Shown piece by piece: positions 51,759-60,884 of a stretch of DNA of 64,000 nt (positions within the stretch are counted from its first letter, which is position 1; every line of letters begins with the position of its first letter). This DNA is from Oscillospiraceae bacterium. GTDB lineage: Bacteria; Bacillota; Clostridia; Oscillospirales; Ruminococcaceae. The position numbers and the translations under genes are program-made. The notes under the pieces are model-generated. The model was given only the letters and a program-made list of their open reading frames with translations, had not been told where the DNA came from and did not search any database. The DNA is taken from positions 1 through 64,000 of the forward strand of contig CADASU010000003.1 in the NCBI GenBank assembly GCA_902790675.1. Direction: 5' to 3'.

Positions 51759-52802
51759 CTATTCTCCTTCTTCAATTTCTGTTTCAAATTCATTTAACAT
51801 ATTATCTATTATAGACGTAACACTTTTCGAAAAATAGGAAACATAGGGGATAATTCTTTGATAGTCTAATCTTATTGGGCCAATTACTCCAAACGACCCA
51901 AAGTCATTATTAGTTCCATATTTAGTAAGAATTAGGCTAGAATTACCAACTGTGAAAGTATCGTCTTCTTTTCCAAAAACAATATTTATTCCTGAAAAAG
52001 CACTTGATAATATATTTTCTATTTGATTTTTGGCAGACATAAATTCCATTAGTTCATTAGCTTTTAGTCCATCATATTTTAGTAAATTGTTTTCACCTTT
52101 TAAGTCTACCTGTGTTTCTGAAAGTTCATCATATAGTTCATGTAAAGTATTTAGAAGAGGGGATAAGCTTAAAATATAACTTCCCATAGCAGCTGATAGA
52201 TTATCAAAAATTTTATCATCGAAAGAATCTATTGAAATTCCTCTAAGATTTTCATTAATTATTTTTTCAAAAAATTGTAGCTGCTCATTAGTTATAGTAA
52301 ACTGCATACGACAAATTTTATTTTTTATTTCTCCTGAAGATGTTATTAGCAAAACAGCATAAATTCTTTTTCCAGTTGGTATAACTTCAACTTTAGAAAT
52401 AACTGAAAATTTTGGCAAGCAATTAGTCGACACAGCAGCCAAACCAGTAACTTCAGATAGTGCATTTACAGCATTATCGATAACAGCAGAAATCGAACTT
52501 GTATCTGATCTAAGTAATTTATCTATTTCGGCTTTTTCTTCACAACTCAAACTTTTTGGTGTTATAATATGATTTATATATGCTCTAAAACCGAGATATG
52601 TAGGAATTCTTCCAGCAGAAGTGTGTGGTTGCTCTAGTAAACCGAGATTTTCTAATTTAACCATATCATTTCGTATTGTAGCAGGTGAAACAGTTTTGTT
52701 AAGCTTAGAACAAACAGCCACACTGCCTACAGGTTCACCTGTTTCGATATATAAATTAACTATGTGTTTTAAAATTTTTAACCGCCTTTCGTCACTTTTC
52801 AT
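51759..52802 (-). CDS. hrcA: Heat-inducible transcription repressor HrcA
   Basis: A 347-residue repressor with an N-terminal winged helix (RRLKILKHIVNLYIETGEPV, then GSVAVCSKLNKTVSPATIRN) and the GAF-like HrcA domain (HTSAGRIPT, FGVIGPIRLDYQRIIPYVSY). HrcA binds CIRCE and is kept active by GroEL. A perfect CIRCE and a sigmaA promoter lie directly upstream, so the operon is self-repressed. Ribosome site GAGGTG precedes ATG. Confidence 0.97.
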   Translation of the reverse strand: MKSDERRLKILKHIVNLYIETGEPVGSVAVCSKLNKTVSPATIRNDMVKLENLGLLEQPHTSAGRIPTYLGFRAYINHIITPKSLSCEEKAEIDKLLRSDTSSISAVIDNAVNALSEVTGLAAVSTNCLPKFSVISKVEVIPTGKRIYAVLLITSSGEIKNKICRMQFTITNEQLQFFEKIINENLRGISIDSFDDKIFDNLSAAMGSYILSLSPLLNTLHELYDELSETQVDLKGENNLLKYDGLKANELMEFMSAKNQIENILSSAFSGINIVFGKEDDTFTVGNSSLILTKYGTNNDFGSFGVIGPIRLDYQRIIPYVSYFSKSVTSIIDNMLNEFETEIEEGE

Positions 52803-52833
52803 ATATTAACACCTCAATATACGATGAATTATT

Positions 52834-52860
52834 TTAGCACTCAAATAATACGAGTGCTAA
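52834..52860 (-). promoter_or_regulatory. CIRCE operator of the hrcA operon
   Basis: TTAGCACTC-N9-GAGTGCTAA matches the CIRCE consensus exactly, and lies just downstream of the -10 box, over the likely transcription start. HrcA binding here blocks transcription at normal temperature. Confidence 0.98.
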
Positions 52861-52864
52861 AATA

Positions 52865-52893
52865 ATATTATCACTATTTTTAAATAATGTCAA
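52865..52893 (-). promoter_or_regulatory. SigmaA promoter of the hrcA operon
   Basis: Minus strand -35 TTGACA and -10 TAATAT stand 17 nt apart, directly upstream of CIRCE. Confidence 0.8.
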
Positions 52894-52949
52894 TATCTTA
52901 TTAAAAATAATTTTTGCTTTATTTAAGGGGTGTTGTTTAATCTAAATTG

Positions 52950-52986
52950 AAAAAGTAACAATAAACCATTTTTATTGTTACTTTTT
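52950..52986 (-). terminator. Terminator of the Gld-like operon
   Basis: AAAAAGTAACAATAAA pairs perfectly with TTTATTGTTACTTTTT (16 bp) around a 5-nt loop, just after the DUF4340 stop on the minus strand. Confidence 0.88.
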
Positions 52987-52997
52987 AATATTTAATT

Positions 52998-54005
52998 TTA
53001 AGCGTCAAAAGACATATTTAACCACGGTAGATTAGATTCACTAACAGAGTATATAGCTGGAATATCATTTATAATAACATAATATGATTTATGAACAGTA
53101 TTTTCACTTTCTTTTTGATGCATATTATCATCGTCTGAATGAGAATATTGTTTTGAGTCTGAAACATGTCCTATTTTAAAGGTGTATGTTTCACCGTCAA
53201 TAATATAAGTTATAGTGGCTTGTGGAGAATTTAAGCCGCATGATTCTATAGTAGCGTCTGAAGGATTTATTGTGTATATGTCTGCTGCAGCTAACGTGAA
53301 GGGGGAGTTTTCTAATTGAATTCTAGTGTCTTCTTTAACTTTCAAGTTGGAGGGATTAATTATATTTAATTTTCCATCATTGTCTGCTGTTATTTCAATA
53401 GGTGTTTTTGAGTTGCTTTTTTCTATTTTGCACTTAGTTATTCCACCACTTATCCAGTTGCCATCCTGGTCTAATTTCTTACCAGAATATGGAATTAAAT
53501 TAAGATTAGCATATTGAAAATGTTCTTTTAGAAATGGGCTTATTTGCGAGACTGGAACCAGCGCAATTTCGTTTTTAAACTCTTCAAGACAATAATATGC
53601 AGTTTTATCCGGATTCATGTTACCAATTTTTAATGTTGTTGAATGTTTATCAAATTCAATTTTTACGTTAATTTTAGGATTTTCGAGGCCGTAGTCACTT
53701 AAATTATTTGGTGGGTTAAAAACATTTTGAGCATCTAAACTTTTAGCAGAATTGAATAGCATAGTGCAAAAAGATTCATTTATTGGTATTTTACCAAATT
53801 CACTTACTTCCCAAATGTTATCTTTGTGAGAAATAGAAAAGCTTTTATTATCTGATATAATTGTAACTTTTAATGGATTATCATATGAATAATATTTTTG
53901 ATTTTCTAAAGTTTTTTGTGGCGTTGCGTTTAAAATTATAATTGATATAACTAAAGTTATTAGTATTATTAAGTAAATAAATATAACTTTTTTCTTTTTT
54001 TTCAT
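52998..54005 (-). CDS. DUF4340 protein of a Gld-like ABC system
   Basis: A 335-residue protein with an N-terminal membrane helix (about residues 7-26, IFIYLIILITLVISIIILNA) and an extracytoplasmic beta-rich part with two similar units (DYGLENPKINVKIEF... and SCGLNSPQATITYII...), the hallmark of DUF4340. Such proteins accompany GldG-type ABC systems. Function unknown; the repeats suggest a binding or structural role on the outer face of the membrane. It is the last gene of a four-gene operon, 3 nt after the GldG-like gene. Confidence 0.82.
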   Translation of the reverse strand: MKKKKKVIFIYLIILITLVISIIILNATPQKTLENQKYYSYDNPLKVTIISDNKSFSISHKDNIWEVSEFGKIPINESFCTMLFNSAKSLDAQNVFNPPNNLSDYGLENPKINVKIEFDKHSTTLKIGNMNPDKTAYYCLEEFKNEIALVPVSQISPFLKEHFQYANLNLIPYSGKKLDQDGNWISGGITKCKIEKSNSKTPIEITADNDGKLNIINPSNLKVKEDTRIQLENSPFTLAAADIYTINPSDATIESCGLNSPQATITYIIDGETYTFKIGHVSDSKQYSHSDDDNMHQKESENTVHKSYYVIINDIPAIYSVSESNLPWLNMSFDA

Positions 54006-54008
54006 TTT

Positions 54009-55466
54009 CTATCGTCTCTTTCTATACCTATAAACAATATATCCAACTAAAGCGATTGTTGTTGGGATTATTGCCATAAATAAAAATCCTATTATTGTTG
54101 CTTGAAGAACGTTTATTCCGAGTGGAGGTGTTGACATAGATTTAGGTAAAATAGTAATATTGCTTTTGTGATCAGCTGTTTCACCAAAAACGCTCAATAT
54201 AAACTCGCCATTTCCATAATTTGGAACTTCCATGGCTGATAATATTTCAATATTAGAAAAAGCAGTTACTTTAGTTGTTTTTTTATCGCTTATATTTTTT
54301 TGAGTTCCGATTGCAATCGAAAAAGATGATTTGGGAGCCGATTCATATTTAAAATTTTTATCGTTTTCATTTAATATGGCGCAGGTTTTGCTAGTTGAGC
54401 ATATATCTGTTTGAACAATTGCATCGTCTATTTTTTCAAGGTGCATTGGTTTGCATGATTTAACTATAATTGGAGCATCTTTAATTGAAATATTTTCTGC
54501 ATATTTATTAGAGCTGTCTGCCAAAACATAAAATTGATTTGTAGAATTTCCAACTACATTTCTGGAGTTTGTTTCTACAACAGTTCCTTCAGAAAAAGCA
54601 ATTCCATATTTTTTAAGTAATGATTCTAAATTTGGCAATTTTGTCTGTGTGGCTGAGGCAAAATATATTAAAGAACCTCCATTATTTAAATACTCTTCAA
54701 TTTTAGCTATATCTTCTGGTGTATAATCTGTTTTTGGACTGCTAATTATCATTAATTCTGTGTCTTCAGAAATTTCGTCTTTAGTTAAAATTAGTTTATT
54801 TAAATTATATCCATTGTCCTTAAATTGCTGAGATATAGGAGAAATATCCACTTCACCGTGACCGCTAATTAGGGCTGTTTTAACGAGGTTTTCACCAGAA
54901 ATAAATTCAAGAGCGTGAGCAATATTTGATTCTACATTTGAGACTATTTGATTTTGCTGAGTATACATATCTCCATATGATTGAGAAAACATTTTGGACT
55001 GTGGTAAATATTGTGAATTGTTTGAATCGTCTGTAATTAAAATACCGCCAGAGTTTAGTTGAAGATTTGGATAGTTGGAGACAAAGTTAGGATTTTGATC
55101 TAGATTTACATATTCTATGGTTATATTTGAATTTTCTGCGGCAATGTTTTTAGAAATATTATATATATGTAATAAATATGGAGAACCGTTTTTAAATGTT
55201 TGCTCATCATCTAATAAAATTAATTTGGTTTTTTTATTGTAGGTTTTTAGAAAAGATTTGGTTTGGTCAGATATTTGATATAATTGATTTGATGATAGAT
55301 CTATTTGTATATTATATTTTTGAACAATGGAAGAACATAATATATTTATTAAAAATATTATAGAAATAAATATTGCTGTAAATGTTACAGATAGTGTGCT
55401 GCATTTGAATTTTTTAGTATGTGTAAAATTTTTTATGCTACTTTTAAATTTTTGTCCGATTTTCAT
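54009..55466 (-). CDS. GldG-like (IFT52/GldG-domain) ABC system protein
   Basis: A 485-residue protein with membrane helices at the N-terminus (about residues 28-48) and C-terminus (about 455-478) and a soluble part between. The part VKTALISGHGEVDISPISQQ and ... NNGGSLIYFASATQ matches the GldG/IFT52-like domain of ABC-type systems. In Bacteroidetes GldG supports gliding; in Clostridia the homologue has no known role, and gliding should not be assumed. It sits 9 nt after the permease gene. Confidence 0.82.
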   Translation of the reverse strand: MKIGQKFKSSIKNFTHTKKFKCSTLSVTFTAIFISIIFLINILCSSIVQKYNIQIDLSSNQLYQISDQTKSFLKTYNKKTKLILLDDEQTFKNGSPYLLHIYNISKNIAAENSNITIEYVNLDQNPNFVSNYPNLQLNSGGILITDDSNNSQYLPQSKMFSQSYGDMYTQQNQIVSNVESNIAHALEFISGENLVKTALISGHGEVDISPISQQFKDNGYNLNKLILTKDEISEDTELMIISSPKTDYTPEDIAKIEEYLNNGGSLIYFASATQTKLPNLESLLKKYGIAFSEGTVVETNSRNVVGNSTNQFYVLADSSNKYAENISIKDAPIIVKSCKPMHLEKIDDAIVQTDICSTSKTCAILNENDKNFKYESAPKSSFSIAIGTQKNISDKKTTKVTAFSNIEILSAMEVPNYGNGEFILSVFGETADHKSNITILPKSMSTPPLGINVLQATIIGFLFMAIIPTTIALVGYIVYRYRKRR

Positions 55467-55475
55467 TATTTTACC

Positions 55476-56180
55476 TCAATTCCAACGTTTTTTCTCTAGT
55501 GTTTGGACGGTTAAAAACACAAAAATGACTATTATACTTATAAAATATAAAATATCCGATATATTTAAAATGCCAGATATTAAATTGCTATATTTTGGCA
55601 TAATTGCTAAACTGCCCATAAAACTTTTAAGCCAGTTAAAAGGAACATATTGTGATATAGCGTCTATAAAAACGAATATCAAAAATATAGCGAAAGAGCC
55701 AAAAGCTGATATTATTTGGCTTTCAGTTCTAGATGATACAAACATTCCTATTGAAATAAGAGCAGCGCCTAAAAGAGTTGTTCCTAATAAACAACCCACT
55801 ATTAAACTAATTGAAATTTTAGCAAACAGACAAATCACAATAACATAAATTAAATTTATTGAAGTTGTTATAATAAACATAATTAAGGCTGAAAAATATT
55901 TTCCTAAAACTATTTCTAATATAGTGGTTGGAGAGCAAAATAGCAGTTGGTCAGTATGTAATTTATATTCTTCGCTAAATAGTCTCATAGTTAATATAGG
56001 GGTTAGTAATATAATAACCATAAACAGTGTCTGAAAGAATGAAGAAATATTAGACGTGTTTTGTACTATAGTAGACGAAAAGAAAAAAAAGGCTGATAAA
56101 GCGCAAAATATGCTCATAAATATATATCCTATTGGATATAAGAAATATTCTCTTAATTCTTTGCGAATTAGCGCGTTCAT
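55476..56180 (-). CDS. ABC-2-type permease (GldF-like)
   Basis: A 234-residue membrane protein with six helices. The start MNALIRKELREYFLYPIGYI and the LTMRLFSEEYKLHTDQLLF segment are typical of ABC-2 permeases of the GldF type. It should form a transport complex with the ATPase whose gene overlaps it by 4 nt. Substrate unknown. Confidence 0.87.
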   Translation of the reverse strand: MNALIRKELREYFLYPIGYIFMSIFCALSAFFFFSSTIVQNTSNISSFFQTLFMVIILLTPILTMRLFSEEYKLHTDQLLFCSPTTILEIVLGKYFSALIMFIITTSINLIYVIVICLFAKISISLIVGCLLGTTLLGAALISIGMFVSSRTESQIISAFGSFAIFLIFVFIDAISQYVPFNWLKSFMGSLAIMPKYSNLISGILNISDILYFISIIVIFVFLTVQTLEKKRWN

Positions 56181-57202
56181 ATTTGATTCTCCCTTTTATT
56201 AGATTGATTATTTTCATAATTTTTTAAATTTGATTTTGATTCTATTAGATTGATGAAAACTTGTTCTAATGTTGAAGAATTATCTTTAAAGTAAATTATA
56301 GGTATATTGTTTTCCATAAATGCTTTAGAAATATCTAAATTTATTTGTTTTTTTACTTTAGAAGCAAGTTTAATTTCAATAATATTTTTGTTTATTAAAG
56401 ATATACTTTTTAATTTTACGATGTTTGAGATTTTTTGTAATGCGTTTTCAAGTTTTTCTTTGCTATTGCAGCTTAATTTTAAGCAATATTCATTATCTGT
56501 TGTGTTATTCTTTAAAATGTTTTCTTCTGTGTCATCAGCAATTATTTTGCCATTATTTATTATTATTATCCTATCACAAATAGCTTGAATTTCAGATAAT
56601 ATATGTGTTGATAATATAACAGTATGGTCATTAGATAAAGACTTAATAAGATCTCTAGTTTGAACAATTTGAGAAGGATCTAAGCCGGAGGTTGGTTCAT
56701 CTAATATTAAAACAGGAGGGTTGCCTAATAGCGCCTGCGCTATGCCTACTCTTTGGCGATATCCTTTTGAAAGTTGACCAATTAATTTATTTTTGTATTG
56801 TGATATTTTACATAATTCGCATACTCTGATTATTTCCTTTGAAGGTGATTTTATTTTTTTTAAATCACATACAAATTGTAAATATTCACTTATTGTCATG
56901 TAATCATATAAAGGAGGACGTTCTGGTAAATATCCTATACATTTTTTAGCACTTTCAGATTCAGAAAAAATGTCGTATCCTGCGATTTTTACAGTGCCAT
57001 CAGTTGATGAAATATATCCCGATAAAATATTCATTGTTGTTGTTTTCCCTGCGCCATTTGGTCCTAAAAAACCAATGATTTCACCTTTTTTTATAGAAAA
57101 AGAAACATTTTCAATAGCAGTAAATTTATTATATTTTTTAGTTATATTTTCTACAACTATTAAATTTTCTGGTAAATTATTTGAGACTTTTGAATTATTC
57201 AA
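56177..57202 (-). CDS. ABC transporter ATP-binding protein (GldA-like)
   Basis: A 341-residue ATPase. Walker A GPNGAGKTT (about residues 49-57), signature LSKGYRQRVGIAQALL, Walker B VLILDEPTSGLDP and H loop STHI are complete. A C-terminal extension of about 100 residues rich in Asn/Lys/Ile follows, as in DrrA-like exporters. It is the first gene of the four-gene Gld-like operon. Confidence 0.9.
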   Translation of the reverse strand: MNNSKVSNNLPENLIVVENITKKYNKFTAIENVSFSIKKGEIIGFLGPNGAGKTTTMNILSGYISSTDGTVKIAGYDIFSESESAKKCIGYLPERPPLYDYMTISEYLQFVCDLKKIKSPSKEIIRVCELCKISQYKNKLIGQLSKGYRQRVGIAQALLGNPPVLILDEPTSGLDPSQIVQTRDLIKSLSNDHTVILSTHILSEIQAICDRIIIINNGKIIADDTEENILKNNTTDNEYCLKLSCNSKEKLENALQKISNIVKLKSISLINKNIIEIKLASKVKKQINLDISKAFMENNIPIIYFKDNSSTLEQVFINLIESKSNLKNYENNQSNKRENQI

Positions 57203-57241
57203 TATGTATCCCTTCTTTAATGATATGTGTTTTTGTTTAAA

Positions 57242-57282
57242 AATAAAATCTTTAAATATTAAAAATACTTAAAGACTTTATT
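57242..57282 (-). terminator. Terminator after the DUF1015 gene
   Basis: AATAAAATCTTTAA pairs with TTAAAGACTTTATT with one G-T pair; on the minus strand TTTTT follows. It separates the DUF1015 gene from the Gld-like operon. Confidence 0.7.
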
Positions 57283-57314
57283 TATTAGATATTTTTATGA
57301 TAAAACTTACTTTA

Positions 57315-58574
57315 TTATATTTTATTATTTAAAGAATAAAATACGAAACCTGACATTGGTTTTGGGAAAAACAATGTGCTGTTTAAAGGCATATTTTCGT
57401 TATTTTTTGATATATCTATTGCTTCGCTTATTCTGGTTGCACTTAGAAAAACAGCAAAACAAGCGTCCCCATTATCTACACACTCACAAGCTTCGTTAGC
57501 TGACTTATTATATGTTATTTGTTTAGAATCTATGTTAAGAATCTTTTCAAAGAATAATTTATGCAAAACTGCAACATCCAGACTATTATATTCATCAGAT
57601 TGGTTAGATATTTCTTTCATAATGTTATCATCTTTTAAAACTAGCACACTATAACATCCGTCTGTATAAATGCCAAATGCATTTTTATTTTTTCTTCTTA
57701 GACCAAACATTGTATTTCTTGTAGACTTAATAGTTTTACACCTAATTATGTCAAAATATTGAGATGCTTGTTCAAACATGCTATCGCTATCGAACATGTC
57801 AATGTTAGACACTATTCTATGAGTGGGCAGGATGGTAAGAGCGGGATTATTTTGATCAACAAAAAACGTCATAATAAAATTTGCTGGATGATCATCTGAT
57901 ATGTTTTGTTCTTTTCTCAATCTATCTCTGTAGGAACATGCTGCTTCTAATCTGCTATGACCATCTGCTATGTAGTAAGTTTTATTTTTAAATAATTCCT
58001 CAAAACAGTTTATTATTTCTGGATCACTAATTTTCCAAATTTTGTGGATTATATTGTTTTGCTTTGATTTTGCTAAATAATTTGATTTAATTGATGTGCG
58101 TATTAAATTTTGGATTTCATTTTCACTGTCATCATATAGCATAAAAACTGGACTAAATTGACAGTTAGTGTTTTCGAGGAGCTTTATGCGATCAATTTTA
58201 TTATCATTAATAGCATTTTGAGTTGATATGATGTAATCTTCGTCTTTTTCAGGAAGCTTTAATGATCCTATAATGCCCTTTAATCTATAGGTTTCATTAT
58301 TCACTTTATATGAAATTTCATATATATACATGGACGGAGCTTCATCAAAAGTTAAAATTTTATTTTTTATCCAATCATCTAAACTCTTTTTAGCTTCTTC
58401 GTATGAATCTGGCGCCTCTAAATTGACTGCGTTAAATTGATTTTTTGATTTTAATTCAGCTTTTTGTTCATCTGAAATTATATCGTATGGCGGACAAACC
58501 ACTCTCGATAAATTATTGGATTTTGTAGATTTGTCAGTGTAATATAAACCCTTAAATGGTTTAATTTTAATCAT
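57315..58574 (-). CDS. DUF1015 family protein
   Basis: A 419-residue soluble protein of the DUF1015 family: KIKPFKGLYYTDKSTKSNNL, VVCPPYDIISDEQK, YIADGHSRLEAACSYRDRL (the family's 'ADGHHRYxxA' motif) and MTFFVDQNNPALTILPTHR. The ParB/Srx-like fold has been suggested for it, and it is often found beside serine biosynthesis genes. Here it is divergent from an aminotransferase gene, which fits a tie to amino-acid metabolism but does not prove it. The ATG with GGAGG 8 nt upstream is the start; an ATG five codons earlier overlaps this site. Confidence 0.87.
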   Translation of the reverse strand: MIKIKPFKGLYYTDKSTKSNNLSRVVCPPYDIISDEQKAELKSKNQFNAVNLEAPDSYEEAKKSLDDWIKNKILTFDEAPSMYIYEISYKVNNETYRLKGIIGSLKLPEKDEDYIISTQNAINDNKIDRIKLLENTNCQFSPVFMLYDDSENEIQNLIRTSIKSNYLAKSKQNNIIHKIWKISDPEIINCFEELFKNKTYYIADGHSRLEAACSYRDRLRKEQNISDDHPANFIMTFFVDQNNPALTILPTHRIVSNIDMFDSDSMFEQASQYFDIIRCKTIKSTRNTMFGLRRKNKNAFGIYTDGCYSVLVLKDDNIMKEISNQSDEYNSLDVAVLHKLFFEKILNIDSKQITYNKSANEACECVDNGDACFAVFLSATRISEAIDISKNNENMPLNSTLFFPKPMSGFVFYSLNNKI

Positions 58575-58620
58575 CAGTAAATCCTCCATATTAATTTATT
58601 AATAAAAAAGCAACGATATA

Positions 58621-58648
58621 ATTATATCATAAATTTATAATATGTAAA
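58621..58648 (-). promoter_or_regulatory. Probable sigmaA promoter of the DUF1015 gene
   Basis: Minus strand TTTACA and TATAAT are 16 nt apart. The -10 lies inside a 14-bp palindrome, GATATAATTATATC. Confidence 0.6.
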
Positions 58649-58783
58649 GAAATTAAAATATTAATGACATTTTTAAATTTGTATTATTAATATGTTTTTG
58701 CAAATATTATCATTATGTGGTAAAATTATACTTGATTTTATTATTAAATTTTGATTTTATGTAAGATGAAAGCTGTGTGTGTT

Positions 58784-59950
58784 ATGGACTATACTAAAAT
58801 CGTTTCAAAAAAATTGCAAAATATTGAATGCTCCGGGATAAGGAAATTTTTTGATATAGTTAATAGTGAAGATGACGTTATTTCACTTGGAGTAGGTGAA
58901 CCAGATTTTGAGACTCCTGAAAAAATAAGAAAAAAGGCTATTGATATTTTAAAAGAAGGAAAAATTAAATATACATCTAATAAAGGTAATATTGATTTAT
59001 TAAATGAGATTTCTAAATATTTGATTAAAATCATAAATGTTAGATATGACCCTAATAGTGAAATTTTAGCAACAGTTGGGGCTTCGGAAGCTATAGATAT
59101 TAGTGTTCGGGCTTTAATAAATCCTGGCGATGAGGCAATTGTTATTGAACCTAATTTTGTTTCCTATAAGCCTATTATTGAAATGAGCGGAGGCAATGCT
59201 ATAGGAATTCCAACATACATTGAAGATGGATTTCGTCTTAACCCTGAAACGTTGAAAAATGCAATAACTAACAAAACTAAGTTATTAATATTATCTTTTC
59301 CAAATAACCCTACAGGTGCTATTATGGATCGTGATGATTTAAGCAAGATTGCAGACATTATAAGAAAAACAAATATAATAATTATTTCAGATGAAATATA
59401 TTCAGAGTTAACTTATGGACAAAAACATGTTTCTGTTTCAGAATTTGATCATATGAAAGAAAGAACTTTAATTGTGAGTGGTTTTTCTAAAGCTTTTGCA
59501 ATGACTGGCTGGAGACTTGGCTATGTAGCAGGTCCGAGTGAAATTATATCTCAGATGATAAAATTACATCAATATTCAATTATGTGTGCTCCAACAATTA
59601 GTCAAATTGCTGCAATTGAAGCTTTGAAATATTGTGATGAAGAAGTTAAATTTATGCGGGAGGAGTATAATAAACGTAGAAAATATGTTGTAAAACAATT
59701 GAATGAAATGGGTCTTAATTGTTTTGAGCCTCTTGGTGCGTTTTATGTTTTTCCGGATATTCGGTCTACTAATATGAGCTCTGATGAATTTTGTAACAAA
59801 TTATTAGAATATGAAAAAGTTGCTGTTGTTTCTGGAAGAGCATTTGGAAAGGCTGGAGAAGGTTTTGTAAGAATTTCTTATTGTTGTTCAATGGAAAACT
59901 TAGTTGAAGCAATGAATAGATTGAGAAGATTTGTTAAAGGTTTGATTTAA
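58784..59950 (+). CDS. Pyridoxal-phosphate aminotransferase (class I/II)
   Basis: A 388-residue fold-type I aminotransferase. The PLP lysine lies in SGFSKAFAMTGWRLGY (about residues 229-244), with SFPNNPTGAIM and IISDEIYSELTYG upstream and the carboxylate-binding Arg in EGFVRISYC. It resembles aspartate/aromatic aminotransferases of the PatA/AspC group; the amino acid cannot be fixed from sequence. The start chosen is ATG of MDYTKIVSKK; the ribosome site is poor. It is 13 nt upstream of ispE. Confidence 0.87.
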   Translation: MDYTKIVSKKLQNIECSGIRKFFDIVNSEDDVISLGVGEPDFETPEKIRKKAIDILKEGKIKYTSNKGNIDLLNEISKYLIKIINVRYDPNSEILATVGASEAIDISVRALINPGDEAIVIEPNFVSYKPIIEMSGGNAIGIPTYIEDGFRLNPETLKNAITNKTKLLILSFPNNPTGAIMDRDDLSKIADIIRKTNIIIISDEIYSELTYGQKHVSVSEFDHMKERTLIVSGFSKAFAMTGWRLGYVAGPSEIISQMIKLHQYSIMCAPTISQIAAIEALKYCDEEVKFMREEYNKRRKYVVKQLNEMGLNCFEPLGAFYVFPDIRSTNMSSDEFCNKLLEYEKVAVVSGRAFGKAGEGFVRISYCCSMENLVEAMNRLRRFVKGLI

Positions 59951-59963
59951 ACGGAGATATCGA

Positions 59964-60830
59964 ATGCAAAAGTTGACTTTAAGGGCATATGCTAAAATTA
60001 ATTTGGCGCTTGCAATACAAAACAAAAGAAGCGATGGCTATCATAATTTAAGTACAATTATGCAAACAGTGTCTGTTTATGATAGAGTTAGTCTGCAAAA
60101 AAGTGATAATATAATTTGCTCTACAAATAAAAATTCTATTCCAAGTGGAGAAAAAAACATTGCATTTAAGGCTGCGAAGATATTTTTTGAGTTTACCAAA
60201 ATTAATGCAGGCGTTAATATATTTATTGACAAAAAAATTCCGTCTGGAGCTGGTATGGGCGGAGGAAGTTCCGATGCTGCTGCTGTTTTGTTTGGCTTAA
60301 ATAAGCTATATTGTACAAACATTAGTTATGATACCATGATTAAATTAGCATCAAAAGTGGGGGCAGATGTTCCTTTTTTAATAAAAGGCGGTACGGCATT
60401 AGCCGAAGGAATTGGAGAGATCATAACAAATATACAGCCATTGCCTAAGTGTAGTATACTAATTGTTAAGCCAAATGTAAGTATATCTACATCGGATGCG
60501 TATGCTAGGTATGATATGCTTTTTGATGAGTCTAAAACCAATGTTAATTTTTTGATTTCATATATTGAAAAAGGTAATTTAGAGGGACTGTGTTTTGGCT
60601 TATTTAATGATTTTGAAAAAGCTATTGACATATCGACCATAAAAAAAATAAAAGAAAAAATTATGGTTAGAGGGGCTTTGAAGAGTTGCATGACGGGATC
60701 TGGATCGGCTGTTTTTGGAATATATAAAAATTTTGAAGAGGCGAATAGAGCTAGAGAAGAATTTGAAAAAGAAGGATTTTTAAGTTTTGTATGTGAGCCT
60801 GTGAAAAAAAATAATTTTGTAATTGAATAA
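59964..60830 (+). CDS. ispE: 4-diphosphocytidyl-2-C-methyl-D-erythritol kinase
   Basis: A 288-residue GHMP kinase. AYAKINLALAIQNKRSDGYH, the ATP loop PSGAGMGGGSSDAAAVL (about residues 94-110) and the C-terminal CMTGSGSAVFGIY are standard. It phosphorylates CDP-methylerythritol in the non-mevalonate isoprenoid pathway. ispE next to spoIIR is also seen in other Clostridia. ACGGAGAT precedes the start codon. It ends before a strong terminator. Confidence 0.95.
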   Translation: MQKLTLRAYAKINLALAIQNKRSDGYHNLSTIMQTVSVYDRVSLQKSDNIICSTNKNSIPSGEKNIAFKAAKIFFEFTKINAGVNIFIDKKIPSGAGMGGGSSDAAAVLFGLNKLYCTNISYDTMIKLASKVGADVPFLIKGGTALAEGIGEIITNIQPLPKCSILIVKPNVSISTSDAYARYDMLFDESKTNVNFLISYIEKGNLEGLCFGLFNDFEKAIDISTIKKIKEKIMVRGALKSCMTGSGSAVFGIYKNFEEANRAREEFEKEGFLSFVCEPVKKNNFVIE

Positions 60831-60845
60831 AATAGAAAAAATTGG

Positions 60846-60884
60846 CCACCCTTACTTTGAAAAATAAAGTGAGGGTGGTTTTTT
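60846..60884 (+). terminator. Terminator of ispE that overlaps the spoIIR ribosome site
   Basis: CCACCCTTACTTT pairs with AAAGTGAGGGTGG (13 bp, one G-T pair) around a 7-nt loop, followed by six T residues and then directly the ATG of spoIIR. The right arm GTGAGGGTGG is also the only ribosome-site-like sequence for spoIIR, so folding would both end transcription and hide the site. Confidence 0.85.

Noticed and set aside
55327-55848. Plus-strand open frame of 173 codons across the GldG-like and permease genes
   Set aside because: It spans two real genes on the other strand and their junction, and shows no motif.
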